A DNA stretch of 64,000 nucleotides. Origin: Sporosarcina oncorhynchi (lineage in GTDB: Bacteria > Bacillota > Bacilli > Bacillales_A > Planococcaceae). Location of the stretch: the NCBI RefSeq assembly GCF_033304615.1, contig NZ_CP129118.1, positions 1,360,001 through 1,424,000 of the forward strand, written 5' to 3'. This document shows positions 1 to 8,810 of the stretch, piece after piece; position 1 is the stretch's first letter; the number at the start of each line of letters is the position of its first letter. The notes under the pieces were generated by a model. The model ran no database searches. It saw only the letters and a program-made list of their open reading frames with translations, and was not told where the DNA came from. Made by a program: the position numbers and the translations under genes.

Positions 1-1
1 T

Positions 2-319
2 GATGTCACGCCCATCATGAGTGATGTCAATAAACGTTTACCTGAACATGCTTATCTAAGAGAACTGAATTTCTCAGAAAGCAGTGTCTTACTGCAAACT
101 GAATTTGAAAATAAAACACAAGTGAACTTATTCTTGTCTTCCTTACAATCTAGTCCACTTTATGTTGATGCTACCATTCAAGAAATCAATTCCTTTACTC
201 AAAATTCCAGTGATTCAACGGATAATACGTCAATGTTTGAAGAGTTGCCAATGTATTCAGTAGCTTTCACACTGGTAATTGATCCAAACAAGATCAGAGT
301 GCAGGAGGTAGTAAGATGA
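2..319 (+). CDS. pilN: PilN-like type IV pilus assembly protein, C-terminal part (5' end outside window)
   Basis: The reading frame is open from the first bases of the window, so the gene begins upstream and only about the last 105 residues are seen. An internal ATG at 17 is unlikely to be the start. The visible part looks like the C-terminal PilN fold: a segment about LPEHAYLRELNFSES, then a strand, then a 'FLSSLQSSPLYVDA' helix-strand. PilN is an inner-membrane alignment-complex protein linking PilM to PilO. The stop overlaps the next start by 4 bases (ATGA), and a PilO-like protein and the prepilin peptidase follow, which supports the assignment. The match is by pattern and context, not by search. 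Confidence 0.6.
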   Translation, partial: DVTPIMSDVNKRLPEHAYLRELNFSESSVLLQTEFENKTQVNLFLSSLQSSPLYVDATIQEINSFTQNSSDSTDNTSMFEELPMYSVAFTLVIDPNKIRVQEVVR

Positions 320-1011
320 ATACGAATAAAAGAACATTGAACCTTCTTTTAACTCTATTAATGATTGTAGTGATTTTTTCTGCTTTTTATTATTTCTTAT
401 CACCATTAAAAAACTCTGTAAAATCAACTAAAAGTAATATTGAGACGGCGGAACAGGAAAAGAGAGCTTTGGAGGCACGCTTAGAAGCTTCAGGTTGGGA
501 ACAGGATTCCGGTGATGAAAGGGAACTGATTACGAAGTTGCCTAAAGACCGAGATGTCCAGATGATCATTCAATTATTACAGGAAGCAGAATTGACGACT
601 GGTTCAGTTATACAATCAATCGTTTTCAACGATTATGACGAGTCTGCTACTAATAAGCAGTTGCCAGGGCTTTCGGAAGCTGACGAGGAGGAGTCTGCAG
701 AGACGGTGGAAGAAACAGGAATAGAAGATCAAAATAACCCTGGTTCCTCCACTGAACTATCTGAACCACCTGTTACTAAAATGACGATTGCGGATATACC
801 TCCAACCTTGCAACTCTTAACCTTACAAATTTCAGTTGTCCATGAGGATTATGAACAATTATATTCATTCATTGAAGAAATTGAAAAGCATGAACGGATT
901 ATTACTATTGAAGGGGTTCAATTAAATTTGCCAGGGGAAATGATAAATATTGATCAGCTGGAAACAGCATCTTCCTCAATTCAACTGACCACCTTTTATA
1001 TGAAAGATTGA
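316..1011 (+). CDS. pilO: PilO-like type IV pilus assembly protein
   Basis: 231 residues. A short basic N-terminus is followed by one membrane helix (about residues 9-29), a coiled-coil-like stretch (about 34-60), an acidic low-complexity linker (about 110-150) and a C-terminal ferredoxin-like segment with the pattern 'YEQLYSFIEEIEKHERI'. This is the usual PilO layout: a bitopic membrane protein that pairs with PilN in the pilus alignment complex. It is translationally coupled to pilN and lies 13 bases before the prepilin peptidase. The acidic linker is not a typical PilO feature and may be lineage specific. The family call rests on architecture and neighbours. Confidence 0.6.
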   Translation: MNTNKRTLNLLLTLLMIVVIFSAFYYFLSPLKNSVKSTKSNIETAEQEKRALEARLEASGWEQDSGDERELITKLPKDRDVQMIIQLLQEAELTTGSVIQSIVFNDYDESATNKQLPGLSEADEEESAETVEETGIEDQNNPGSSTELSEPPVTKMTIADIPPTLQLLTLQISVVHEDYEQLYSFIEEIEKHERIITIEGVQLNLPGEMINIDQLETASSSIQLTTFYMKD

Positions 1012-1024
1012 AGGTGAACTAGAT

Positions 1025-1780
1025 ATGGAGATTGTAATACTGACCTTATTCTTCCTCTACGGCATCATCTTCGGCTCTTTCTTCAACGTCGTCGGCTTGC
1101 GCGTACCGAAGAAGGAATCCATCGTTTCACCGCCATCGCATTGCACGAACTGTAAGCGTAAACTTGGCCCGAAAGATCTTGTTCCTATCTTTTCCTACAT
1201 CTTCCTCAAAGGGAAATGCAGGACTTGTGGAACGAAAATTAGCCCCGTTTATCCGATTATGGAGTTTATAACGGGCGCGCTGTTCGCTTTGGCGTATTAT
1301 CAACTTGGATTCAGTTTTGAATTGATTGTCGCCATTTTGTTCATTTCACTTCTCGTTATCATTACCGTTTCCGATTTTGCGTATATGCTCATTCCGGACA
1401 AAGTGCTATTGCCGTTCGCTATCACGCTTTTAGGTCTAAGGCTAGTCATCCCCATATCTCCGTGGTGGGATAGCCTCTTAGGTGCTGTTGTTGGGTTTGG
1501 CGTACTGTTTCTAATCGCGGTCGTGTCGAAAGGTGGAATGGGTGGCGGAGATATTAAATTGTTCTTCGTTCTAGGGTTAGTTCTAGGTACTGCAAACACT
1601 TTGTTAACCCTGTTTTTGGCGTCGGTCATTGGCTCGGTTGCAGGCTTATATATGTTGAAGAAATCAGGTAAAGGACGGAAGACACCTGTACCGTTTGGAC
1701 CGTCCATTGCACTTGCCGCTGTCATTTCTTATTTCTGGGGAGCGGATTTTGTCGAGTGGTACATGCATTTGTTCATTTAA
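1025..1780 (+). CDS. comC: Prepilin peptidase / N-methyltransferase (A24 family)
   Basis: 251 residues, full length for ComC/PilD. The protein is a polytopic membrane aspartyl protease that cleaves the leader of type IV pilin-like proteins and methylates the new N-terminus. The N-terminal zinc-type cysteine pairs are C40xxC43 and C65xxC68. The two catalytic aspartates of the family are seen as D117 (in SDFAYMLIPD) and D176 (in GGGDIKLF). It is the last gene of the pilus/competence operon and is closed by a strong terminator. In B. subtilis the orthologue is likewise followed by spoIIB and maf. Confidence 0.9.
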   Translation: MEIVILTLFFLYGIIFGSFFNVVGLRVPKKESIVSPPSHCTNCKRKLGPKDLVPIFSYIFLKGKCRTCGTKISPVYPIMEFITGALFALAYYQLGFSFELIVAILFISLLVIITVSDFAYMLIPDKVLLPFAITLLGLRLVIPISPWWDSLLGAVVGFGVLFLIAVVSKGGMGGGDIKLFFVLGLVLGTANTLLTLFLASVIGSVAGLYMLKKSGKGRKTPVPFGPSIALAAVISYFWGADFVEWYMHLFI

Positions 1781-1798
1781 GTCGATAAATTATTTAGG

Positions 1799-1826
1799 AC
1801 AAGACGACACCCGTCTTGTTCTTTTT
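1799..1826 (+). terminator. Intrinsic terminator after comC
   Basis: Perfect 8-bp stem ACAAGACG/CGTCTTGT around a short loop, followed by a T-rich run. It ends the pilN-pilO-comC transcript. It also argues against translation of the next gene starting at the TTG at 1816, which lies inside this hairpin. Confidence 0.75.
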
Positions 1827-1869
1827 CATTTCCCGTTTGGTACGGTTACTTAAAACGGGGTGGTCTTTT

Positions 1870-2541
1870 TTGAATTTCAGGAAAAAGTATTCGAAAGTGA
1901 CAGTTTTGGCTGCGATGATCCACGGCGTCATTATTGGTGTAGCGGCTGTTGCAATTGTTGGTTTTATTATTGTCGGAACGAGTGGTAAAGGCAAACAGCA
2001 AGCAGTGGAGAAGGATGCCGTGACCGAATCTGTGGAAAAGCCGGGTGAAACGGTGACTACTTCAGGACCTGATGCAGACCCAGTCACTGAGCAGCCTTTG
2101 AAACTGGTTGCCAAGCAACATGGTGTCTTCTCATCTGCGGCATCAGCGGCAGTATTCATAGCGGAGGATGCTGCGCTGGCGAAAGCGGCAGTCATTGAGT
2201 CGCAAGGTCAGTTTTATGTTTGGAGTGCTGTCGGTCTAGATGAAAGCGAATTTGAAGTGAGCGAGGCAGAAGGTTCTTTCCGAAAGCCTTTTTATGCTGA
2301 TACATCAGCGTGTTCGGCTGCGGGAGCTGGCAAGTTGAAGAAGGCACTTTCAGAAACCGCGCTATCGCAAATTAAAACTTTGACAGTTGCCGGTACGGAT
2401 GGTTTGGAAGATGAGAAATCAGCGGAGTTCAGAAAGAATATTATTGCAGTGACGGCGTTTTCAACGGATTTGAAGATTATCCGGTTGCAACTGTTGTCGC
2501 ATTATACCCATAAGGATGGCTGTGTCAAAATCGGATTTTAA
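1870..2541 (+). CDS. SpoIIB-like single-pass membrane protein with probable SPOR domain
   Basis: About 223 residues from a TTG at 1870, preceded by GGGGTGG; an upstream in-frame TTG at 1816 falls inside the comC terminator. There is a short basic N-terminus, one membrane helix (about residues 13-37), a Ser/Thr/acidic linker, and then a segment with SPOR-like spacing ('VAKQHGVFSS...QFYVWSAVG'). SPOR domains bind denuded peptidoglycan. Between comC and maf, B. subtilis carries spoIIB, a septal-wall engulfment protein with the same layout (about 330 aa), so this is a shortened positional equivalent. The assignment is inferred from position and topology; sequence similarity looks weak. Confidence 0.5.
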   Translation: MNFRKKYSKVTVLAAMIHGVIIGVAAVAIVGFIIVGTSGKGKQQAVEKDAVTESVEKPGETVTTSGPDADPVTEQPLKLVAKQHGVFSSAASAAVFIAEDAALAKAAVIESQGQFYVWSAVGLDESEFEVSEAEGSFRKPFYADTSACSAAGAGKLKKALSETALSQIKTLTVAGTDGLEDEKSAEFRKNIIAVTAFSTDLKIIRLQLLSHYTHKDGCVKIGF

Positions 2542-2642
2542 GTAAAATTTACTCACCAAAGGGAAGTTTTTGGCCTTTCTAGAAAATTTTCAAATGCTGC
2601 CTCTTGCCGTATGATAATGGTAATGAAAAAGGAGGTAGTCAA

Positions 2643-3257
2643 ATGAAGTTCGTATCAAATGTGCCGATCATATTGGCTTCCGGTTCACCTAGAAGAAAGG
2701 AATTACTACAAACACTCGGCTTCCATTTTGAAGTTCTGCCAAGCAATGCGGATGAAGCTATTGATCTGATTGATGAGGATTTTAACGGTTATGTGGAACG
2801 GCTCGCTCAACGGAAAGCAAAAGTAGTGTCAGAAACAGAAAAGCACTCACTTGTCATTGCGGCAGACACAATCGTCGTCTTTAACGGAAACGTATATCCG
2901 AAACCTTCCACGGCAGAAGAAGCTGTGAAATTCTTAACGTCTTTCGCGGGGAAAACCCATTCCGTATTTACGGGCATTTGCCTCCAGTATGGTGAAAGAA
3001 CTATCTCGTTTTCTGAAGAGACCAAAGTAACGTTCAAACCGTTGGATGAACAATTGATAAAAGCTTACGTCGATTCTGGAGATCCGATGGACAAGGCTGG
3101 TGGCTACGGAATTCAGACAACAGGGGCATTGCTTGTCGAGAAGATTGACGGGGATTATTTGAACGTTGTCGGCTTGCCGCTATCGAAGTTCGTTGACGTT
3201 ATGCGGAAAGAAGGGTTCCTCGAACTGAAAGGCGGTGTCTTTACCGATGACTGTTGA
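2643..3257 (+). CDS. maf: Maf/YhdE-type nucleotide pyrophosphatase
   Basis: 204 residues. The ATG at 2643 follows AGGAGG with good spacing, and the protein opens with the family signature 'ILASGSPRRKELL'; an in-frame start 13 codons upstream lacks this support. Maf proteins hydrolyse non-canonical or excess NTPs (dTTP/UTP class) to monophosphates; Bacillus Maf is linked to septum formation when overproduced. The conserved 'AADTIVV' and 'DKAGGYGIQ' motifs are present. It overlaps the start of radC, as in the conserved maf-radC-mreB block. Confidence 0.93.
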   Translation: MKFVSNVPIILASGSPRRKELLQTLGFHFEVLPSNADEAIDLIDEDFNGYVERLAQRKAKVVSETEKHSLVIAADTIVVFNGNVYPKPSTAEEAVKFLTSFAGKTHSVFTGICLQYGERTISFSEETKVTFKPLDEQLIKAYVDSGDPMDKAGGYGIQTTGALLVEKIDGDYLNVVGLPLSKFVDVMRKEGFLELKGGVFTDDC

Positions 3258-3948
3258 GATGAAAGGACAAATGATGATCCGCGATGTGCATGTATCGGAC
3301 AGGCCTCGTGAAAGGCTTATCCTGCAAGGGGCAGAAAGTTTGTCCAACCAGGAATTGATTGCGATTCTGCTAAGGACAGGAACAAAGGATGAGTCGGTGC
3401 TCATGCTCGCGAACCGTGTATTGAAGTCGTTTGACAAAATACAAGATCTCAAAGATGCGACAGTGGAAGAGATAACAGCGGTGAAGGGGATTGGAAGAGC
3501 TAAAGCTGTTCAAATACTCGCTGCAGCTGAAATGGGGAAACGGATTTATCGTAAACATTCCGAAGGGAAATATGTTATTCGGTCACCTGAAGATGCTGCT
3601 GCTTATCTGATGACAGATATGACTTCATTGTTGCAAGAACACTTTGTTGTCATATTTCTCAATGTGAAAAATGAAGTGTTGCATAAACATACCGTTTTCA
3701 TCGGAAGCTTGAATTCTTCGATTGTCCATCCCCGCGAAATTTTCCGGGAAGCTGTGAAGCGCTCTGCAGCATCCATTATCGTGGCGCATAATCATCCTTC
3801 CGGCAATCCTGCACCTTCTCCTGAAGATATCGAAGTGACAAAACGTCTTGTCGAAGCGGGTTCCATTATCGGCATCGATTTACTCGATCATATTATTATA
3901 GGTGACCATAAGTTCCTCAGTCTTAAGGAAAAAGGCTATATGAATTAG
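3247..3948 (+). CDS. radC: RadC/YsxA family JAB1/MPN-domain protein
   Basis: 233 residues from the ATG at 3247; in-frame GTG 3235 and ATG 3259/3271 are alternatives, so the start is uncertain. An N-terminal helix-hairpin-helix (VKGIGRAKAVQI) precedes a JAB1/MPN metalloprotease-like core with the metal-binding signature HNHPSG...SPED near the C-terminus. The family was named for a supposed repair role that is disputed; the biochemical function remains unclear. The start overlaps maf by 11 bases, so the two are probably co-translated. A hairpin downstream separates it from mreB. Confidence 0.88.
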   Translation: MTVEMKGQMMIRDVHVSDRPRERLILQGAESLSNQELIAILLRTGTKDESVLMLANRVLKSFDKIQDLKDATVEEITAVKGIGRAKAVQILAAAEMGKRIYRKHSEGKYVIRSPEDAAAYLMTDMTSLLQEHFVVIFLNVKNEVLHKHTVFIGSLNSSIVHPREIFREAVKRSAASIIVAHNHPSGNPAPSPEDIEVTKRLVEAGSIIGIDLLDHIIIGDHKFLSLKEKGYMN

Positions 3949-4001
3949 CAATTAACTCCTGTTTTGGACATGGAAGAGGTCCTCCTTATACTGCTATAAT
4001 A

Positions 4002-4041
4002 GTAGCTGGATCCCTATGCCTATAGGGTTTCAGCTACTTTT
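4002..4041 (+). terminator. Intrinsic terminator after radC
   Basis: Two-step hairpin: outer arms GTAGCTG/CAGCTAC, inner arms CCCTAT/ATAGGG, followed by TTTT. It lies between radC and mreB and probably ends the maf-radC transcript. Confidence 0.65.
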
Positions 4042-4189
4042 AAATCATGCATCTAGGGAGGATGGCGATAGCATCAAAATCTTGTCTGTTGCTATTGACA
4101 CTGTGAATTTGTCCGCCAATCCGTTATAATATGGTTTATGATTTGAAGAAGACCATTTTATGACGGTCGAATAGAAAGGAAGAACAAAT

Positions 4190-5206
4190 TTGTTTGGATT
4201 TGGATCAAGAGATGTCGGGATCGATCTCGGCACAGCAAATACATTAGTGTTTATTAAAGGAAAAGGGATTGTCCTTCGGGAACCTTCCGTTGTAGCGAAA
4301 AACACCATTACAAATGAAATCGTAGCTGTCGGTTCGGCGGCTAAAAATATGATCGGTCGTACACCTGGTTCCATCGTAGCGACACGTCCGATGAAAGACG
4401 GCGTTATCGCCGATTTCGAAATTACGACAGCAATGATTGAGCATTATATGCGCGAAGCGACAAAAGCTGCAGGCAGTTCATGGAAAAAACCGAACGTCAT
4501 GGTTTGTGTACCATTTGGAATTACATCTGTTGAACAGCGTGCTGTTACGGATGCTGCAAAACAGGCAGGTGCTAAAGATGCGTATACGATTGAGGAGCCA
4601 TTTGCGGCTGCAATCGGTGCAAACTTGCCCGTTTGGGAACCTACAGGCAGCATGGTCGTCGATATAGGTGGCGGTACGACTGAAGTAGCAGTCATTTCGT
4701 TAGGTGGGATCGTAACGAGCGAATCGATCCGCATCGGTGGCGATTCAATGGATGGTGCAATCATCAGTTATATCCGTAAAGTTTACAATTTAACGATCGG
4801 TGAACGGACTGCTGAAGCGATCAAAATCGAAATCGGGTCTGCAAGAGTAATGGACACGCCTGAAAAGATGGAAATTCGTGGACGTGACCTGTTGACAGGT
4901 CTTCCGAAGACACTTGAAATTTCTTCTGATGAAATTGTTGAAGCACTTCGTGAATCAATCCTTCAAATTATTGAAGGTGTCAAGAAGACATTGGAAGCGA
5001 CACCTCCTGAACTTTCTGCAGACGTTATGGAGCGTGGTATCGTCCTTACCGGCGGTGGCGCATTGCTTGCAAATCTCGATAAAGTCATTTCTGACGAAAC
5101 AAATATGCCCGTATTCATCGCAGAAGATCCGTTGGATTGTGTCGCGATTGGTACGGGGAAAGCACTTGATAATTTTGAAGTCATTAAAAAGATGCAAGTC
5201 AGGTAA
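4190..5206 (+). CDS. mreB: Rod-shape-determining actin homologue MreB
   Basis: 338 residues from a TTG start preceded by AAAGGAAG. MreB polymerises under the membrane and directs the elongation peptidoglycan machinery. The actin-fold phosphate loops are visible: GIDLGTANT at residues 10-18 and [10 protein letters not shown] in the middle, with GGGALL near the C-terminus. It is first gene of mreB-mreC-mreD-minC-minD. A perfect TATAAT at 4125-4130 upstream is a likely -10; the nearest TTGACA (4095-4100) is 24 bp away, too far for a standard promoter, so the -35 element is uncertain. Confidence 0.95.
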   Translation: MFGFGSRDVGIDLGTANTLVFIKGKGIVLREPSVVAKNTITNEIVAVGSAAKNMIGRTPGSIVATRPMKDGVIADFEITTAMIEHYMREATKAAGSSWKKPNVMVCVPFGITSVEQRAVTDAAKQAGAKDAYTIEEPFAAAIGANLPVWEPTGSMVVDIGGGTTEVAVISLGGIVTSESIRIGGDSMDGAIISYIRKVYNLTIGERTAEAIKIEIGSARVMDTPEKMEIRGRDLLTGLPKTLEISSDEIVEALRESILQIIEGVKKTLEATPPELSADVMERGIVLTGGGALLANLDKVISDETNMPVFIAEDPLDCVAIGTGKALDNFEVIKKMQVR

Positions 5207-5226
5207 TTTGAGGGAGGATTTAGGCA

Positions 5227-6120
5227 ATGCCACGATTTTTTTCGAATAAACGATTAATTTTATTGCTTGTAGGCGTAATCGTGCTTGTGGCATTGATTTC
5301 CTTCTCACTTCGGGACAGGCAGAATGCCACCCTTCCAGAACAGCTTGTGAAAGATGTCGTCGGTTTCGGACAGTCTCTGTTTTCGAAACCGACACATTAC
5401 CTTACAGGTACATTAGCCAAAATCGATGGAATTTTGAATACATACGAAGAAAACAAGCATTTAAAAGCCAGATTGCAAGAGTACGCGTCGACGCAGTCTG
5501 AATTGGTCGATATAAAAGCCGATAATGCAAAGCTTAGGGATATCATCGGCAAACAGGACAGCCTTCGGGAGTACGAACCCATTCAGGCGACGGTTATTTC
5601 ACGAAATCCCGATCAATGGGAAGAAAAAGTCATTATCGATAAAGGAACTGAACACGGAGTCCGTCTCAACATGGCTGTCATAACCGCGAACGGACTTATC
5701 GGTAAAGTGGTCCTTGAAGCGAAATTTAAATCGACGGTGGAATTGTTGTCGACGGAGAATCCGAACTTTCGGGTTGCGGCTGTCATTCCTGGAGAAAAGC
5801 CTATATTTGGTCTAATTGAAGGATATGATGCCGACCGTGACGAATTAATAATGAAACGGATCGATTCGAATTTTGATATAAAAGAAGGCCAAAAAGTCGA
5901 ATCGTCAGGCCTCGGCGGAATTTTTCCGAAAGGCCTCTTGATCGGTGAGGTGACGAAAGTGTCCACCGACGATTTCGGTTTAACGAAGCTAGCGTATATC
6001 CGTCCTGCGGCGAACTTCTCGATGATTGACCATGTGATGGTTGCAAAGAGGGTATCCATGACGAATGATGGCACGGATGGAAAAGATACGTCCAATGATG
6101 AAGGGGAGGATGAATCGTGA
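5227..6120 (+). CDS. mreC: Rod-shape-determining protein MreC
   Basis: 297 residues. One N-terminal membrane helix (about residues 9-28) is followed by a coiled coil (about 70-110) and the extracytoplasmic beta-rich MreC domain ('VISRNPDQWEEKVIIDKG...'). MreC couples MreB to the wall-synthesis enzymes. It starts 20 bases after mreB and overlaps mreD by 4 bases. The final ~15 residues are a polar Asp/Gly/Glu tail. Confidence 0.94.
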   Translation: MPRFFSNKRLILLLVGVIVLVALISFSLRDRQNATLPEQLVKDVVGFGQSLFSKPTHYLTGTLAKIDGILNTYEENKHLKARLQEYASTQSELVDIKADNAKLRDIIGKQDSLREYEPIQATVISRNPDQWEEKVIIDKGTEHGVRLNMAVITANGLIGKVVLEAKFKSTVELLSTENPNFRVAAVIPGEKPIFGLIEGYDADRDELIMKRIDSNFDIKEGQKVESSGLGGIFPKGLLIGEVTKVSTDDFGLTKLAYIRPAANFSMIDHVMVAKRVSMTNDGTDGKDTSNDEGEDES

Positions 6121-6635
6121 CTAGATTCATAATCCCTCTTATTGCCGTCGTCCTATTTTATCTGGAACCGATATTCAGTCTGTTTTCGCCCGTGACGATT
6201 GGTGATATGGACTATACGCTTGTGCCCAGACTCGTCATTGTTTACCTGATTTTCATCACTGTCTATTACAGTCGGAAACAGGCAATCATTTACGGAATCG
6301 TCTTTGGGCTCTTGTATGATATGTACCACATTGATATTATTGGAGTATATACTTTCTTATATCCGGTAATTTGCTATTTTACCGCTTTACTAATCCGGCA
6401 AGTGCATAGGCATATTTTAACCGTGATGGCATTGTCAATCGTCATGATCGCATTGGTGGAACTGTTTTCATACTTCTTTGCGAGTCTTATCTCGTTGACG
6501 ACGATCGGATTCGACGACTTCCTTACGAGCCGGCTGTTTCCTTCTCTGATCGCCAATTCGATTTTTGTCGGGATGTTCGGCTATCTATTTAAGCAACTTT
6601 TCGTTAAAAGCGGTGAGCAACTAGCCGGTATATAA
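6117..6635 (+). CDS. mreD: Rod-shape-determining membrane protein MreD
   Basis: 172 residues from a GTG that overlaps the mreC stop. The protein is almost wholly hydrophobic with about five or six membrane helices, the usual size and topology of MreD. It works with MreB, MreC and RodA/PBP2-type enzymes in sidewall synthesis. The position in the mreBCD-minCD cluster makes the call secure although MreD sequences diverge. Confidence 0.9.
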   Translation: MTRFIIPLIAVVLFYLEPIFSLFSPVTIGDMDYTLVPRLVIVYLIFITVYYSRKQAIIYGIVFGLLYDMYHIDIIGVYTFLYPVICYFTALLIRQVHRHILTVMALSIVMIALVELFSYFFASLISLTTIGFDDFLTSRLFPSLIANSIFVGMFGYLFKQLFVKSGEQLAGI

Positions 6636-6658
6636 ACAAGAAACTGTGAGGGACGCAA

Positions 6659-7330
6659 ATGACGAAACAGCACTATGTTACGATAAAAGGGACAAAAGAA
6701 GGACTTGTCCTCCGACTGGACGACAAATGCGCTTACTCGGACATGATTGCAGAACTCCGCAATAAAGTCAGTGAAAATAGTCTGGAAGGGCTTGCTGAAG
6801 TGAGAATCCACACGGGCAATCGCTATTGCAATGAAGATGAACTGAAGGAAATCATGAATATTGTCCACGAATCACCGCATCTGCGAGTTGCTAGAATTCA
6901 AAGTGAGGTTATTTCGATTGAAGAGTGCAACCGTAAAGTTTTGGAGAACCAATCTGAAACGTATATTGGCATCGTTCGCTCGGGGCAAATTGTGGAAGCT
7001 GAAGGTGATCTAGTTGTAATTGGTGATGTCAATCCGAATGGTCGGGTTGTCGCGGCAGGCAGCATTTATATATTAGGAAGATTGAAAGGGATCGCTCATG
7101 CGGGCGCCACCGGCAATGAAGAAGCTGTAATCGCTGCTTCATGGCTTGAAGCGACGCATCTGATGATAGCTGACAAATTGGAAACGATGACTGATGAGCT
7201 GACGATACTGTCAGAACAACCCGAGATGGAATGCGCATATATCCATCCGAACGGGTTCATTGCCATCGACCGATTACAAGAGCTTCGGATACTCCGGCCT
7301 AATCTGTCGACATTTAAAGGGGGGAGCTAG
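6659..7330 (+). CDS. minC: Septum site-determining protein MinC
   Basis: 223 residues. The N-terminal FtsZ-antagonist domain (about 1-100) is followed by the right-handed beta-helix MinC_C domain with the signature 'GDVNPNGRVVAAGSIYILG' and 'AHAGATGNEEA'. MinC blocks FtsZ ring formation away from midcell, and MinD recruits it to the membrane. It starts 23 bases after mreD and ends one base before minD, showing a single transcript that links elongation and division control. Confidence 0.94.
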   Translation: MTKQHYVTIKGTKEGLVLRLDDKCAYSDMIAELRNKVSENSLEGLAEVRIHTGNRYCNEDELKEIMNIVHESPHLRVARIQSEVISIEECNRKVLENQSETYIGIVRSGQIVEAEGDLVVIGDVNPNGRVVAAGSIYILGRLKGIAHAGATGNEEAVIAASWLEATHLMIADKLETMTDELTILSEQPEMECAYIHPNGFIAIDRLQELRILRPNLSTFKGGS

Positions 7331-7331
7331 T

Positions 7332-8129
7332 GTGGGAGAAGCAATCGTCATAACATCTGGTAAAGGTGGAGTCGGCAAAACGACGACCTCCGCAAATCTC
7401 GGTACGGCATTGGCTCTGCAAGGAAAAAAAGTTTGTTTAGTGGATACGGATATCGGTCTGCGTAATCTTGATGTCATTTTAGGTCTTGAAAACCGGATCA
7501 TTTACGACCTAGTCGATGTCATTTCGGGGCGCTGTAAAGTTCATCAAGCGTTAGTGAAAGATAAGCGTTTTGAAGATGGACTCTTCTTGCTTCCTGCGGC
7601 ACAGACGACGGATAAGAACGCTGTGCAGCCGGAAGAGATGAAAGCGCTCATCACCGAACTGAAACGGGACTATGATTATATTCTTATAGATTGTCCAGCT
7701 GGAATTGAACAAGGCTTTAAAAACGCTGTGGCTGGAGCAGATCGTGCAATCGTTGTCACAACACCGGAAATTTCTGCTGTGCGGGACGCAGACCGCATTA
7801 TCGGGCTCCTAGAGCAGGAAGATATTGAACCACCGAAACTAATTATCAATCGTATTAAAACCAGACTCGTCAACAGCGGGGATGCACTGGATGTCAATGA
7901 TATTACGACACATCTGTCCATTGATTTGCTTGGTATCGTGCTTGATGACGAAAATGTCATTTCTTCATCCAACAAAGGTGAGCCGGTCGTTATGGATCCA
8001 TCCAACCCCGCGGCAATTGGTTATCGCAATATCGCGCGCAGAATCCTTGGTGAATCCGTGCCTTTAATGTCTTTGAATGAAGGCAAACCTGGATTCTTCG
8101 GCAAATTAAAAACATTATTCGCCAAATAA
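7332..8129 (+). CDS. minD: Septum site-determining ATPase MinD
   Basis: 265 residues from the GTG at 7332, preceded by a strong AAAGGGGGGAG; the open frame extends 24 codons into minC but the family N-terminus begins here (GEAIVITSGKGGVGKTT). The deviant Walker A motif KGGVGKTT marks the ParA/MinD ATPases. The C-terminal amphipathic membrane-targeting helix (FFGKLKTLFAK) is intact. MinD binds the membrane as an ATP dimer and activates MinC. It is the last gene of the mre-min operon, closed by a strong terminator. Confidence 0.95.
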   Translation: MGEAIVITSGKGGVGKTTTSANLGTALALQGKKVCLVDTDIGLRNLDVILGLENRIIYDLVDVISGRCKVHQALVKDKRFEDGLFLLPAAQTTDKNAVQPEEMKALITELKRDYDYILIDCPAGIEQGFKNAVAGADRAIVVTTPEISAVRDADRIIGLLEQEDIEPPKLIINRIKTRLVNSGDALDVNDITTHLSIDLLGIVLDDENVISSSNKGEPVVMDPSNPAAIGYRNIARRILGESVPLMSLNEGKPGFFGKLKTLFAK

Positions 8130-8140
8130 GTAAACTTCCG

Positions 8141-8169
8141 TCCTTGACACTTCCGTCAAGGATTTTTTT
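8141..8169 (+). terminator. Intrinsic terminator after minD
   Basis: Perfect stem TCCTTGAC/GTCAAGGA with a 6-base loop and seven T residues. It ends the mreBCD-minCD transcript and isolates the sporulation gene pair downstream. Confidence 0.88.
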
Positions 8170-8207
8170 GTCCAGAGATATTGCTGGACGTTCGGGCATT
8201 TGCCCAT

Positions 8208-8235
8208 AATATTCATACACCACCCATCATATACT
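8208..8235 (+). promoter_or_regulatory. Candidate sigma-E promoter for spoIVFA-spoIVFB
   Basis: An ATATT element at 8209-8213 is separated by 14 bp from CATATACT at 8228-8235, which resembles the sigma-E -35/-10 pattern (about kmATATT, 14 bp, CATACAnT). B. subtilis spoIVF is transcribed in the mother cell by sigma-E, so the position is right. The match is imperfect and the predicted leader would be very short. Confidence 0.35.
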
Positions 8236-8258
8236 GATGGAAAAGGTGGTGTGGCGGG

Positions 8259-8810
8259 GTGAAATGGAAAACAAAGTGGGTGTTGGCGATTCTTTTTGCA
8301 ATCGGTGTATTCACATATGCAAAATTGGAGGAAACGGGTATCGCTTCCCAACCAATCACTCAATATGTAACGACTGGGAAAGATTTCATCGTCATGAAAA
8401 AGTGGGTCTCTTCGATTCTTGGTGATCCTAATGAAGACAAGATTGTTGTATCTGCAAGTCCTGAAGAAGAAATGCCGTTTGCTTCGTACGAGTCGATGCA
8501 ACCCTACAAAGATGGAGTCATCGTCTCCTACATGAATGCAATGCCGATTACAGCGCAAGGAGACGGTCTTGTCGTGTTCACAGGATCTACAAGGCAATCT
8601 GGCAAAACGGTGACGGTGCTCTATGATGATGGTGATGAAGTGACATATGGATTCGTCGGATCATTTAAGAAACTACCGTATTCGACTGTAAAAAAAGGGG
8701 ACACGCTCGCATTAATGAACGAAGAGGCAATCTATTTGAAAGTGAAACGGGAAGGGATTGTTCTTGAAGCGTCCGTACTGGCGACGTATTTTTCGGATGT
8801 TAAAGAATGA
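8259..8810 (+). CDS. spoIVFA: SpoIVFA-like regulator of sigma-K processing (M23-like domain)
   Basis: 183 residues from a GTG preceded by AAAAGGTGGTG. There is one N-terminal membrane helix (about residues 6-20) and a C-terminal LytM/M23-like fold ('GDGLVVFTGSTRQSGKTVTV', 'VKKGDTLALMNEEAIYLKV'). SpoIVFA holds the intramembrane protease SpoIVFB inactive in the outer forespore membrane until the forespore signals. The protein is clearly shorter than the B. subtilis one (264 aa), mostly at the N-terminal side. It overlaps spoIVFB by 4 bases. The zinc ligands of active M23 enzymes are not evident, as expected for a regulatory role. Confidence 0.85.
   Translation: MKWKTKWVLAILFAIGVFTYAKLEETGIASQPITQYVTTGKDFIVMKKWVSSILGDPNEDKIVVSASPEEEMPFASYESMQPYKDGVIVSYMNAMPITAQGDGLVVFTGSTRQSGKTVTVLYDDGDEVTYGFVGSFKKLPYSTVKKGDTLALMNEEAIYLKVKREGIVLEASVLATYFSDVKE

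Noticed and set aside
1816..1869. Longer N-terminus of the SpoIIB-like protein from a TTG at 1816
   Set aside because: The TTG lies inside the comC terminator hairpin; the TTG at 1870 has a ribosome-binding site and gives a sensible membrane-anchor N-terminus.
3964..4041. A small RNA between radC and mreB (TTGGAC, TATAAT, then hairpin)
   Set aside because: The -35/-10 spacing would be 25 bp and the start would fall inside the hairpin, so it is better read as the radC terminator alone.
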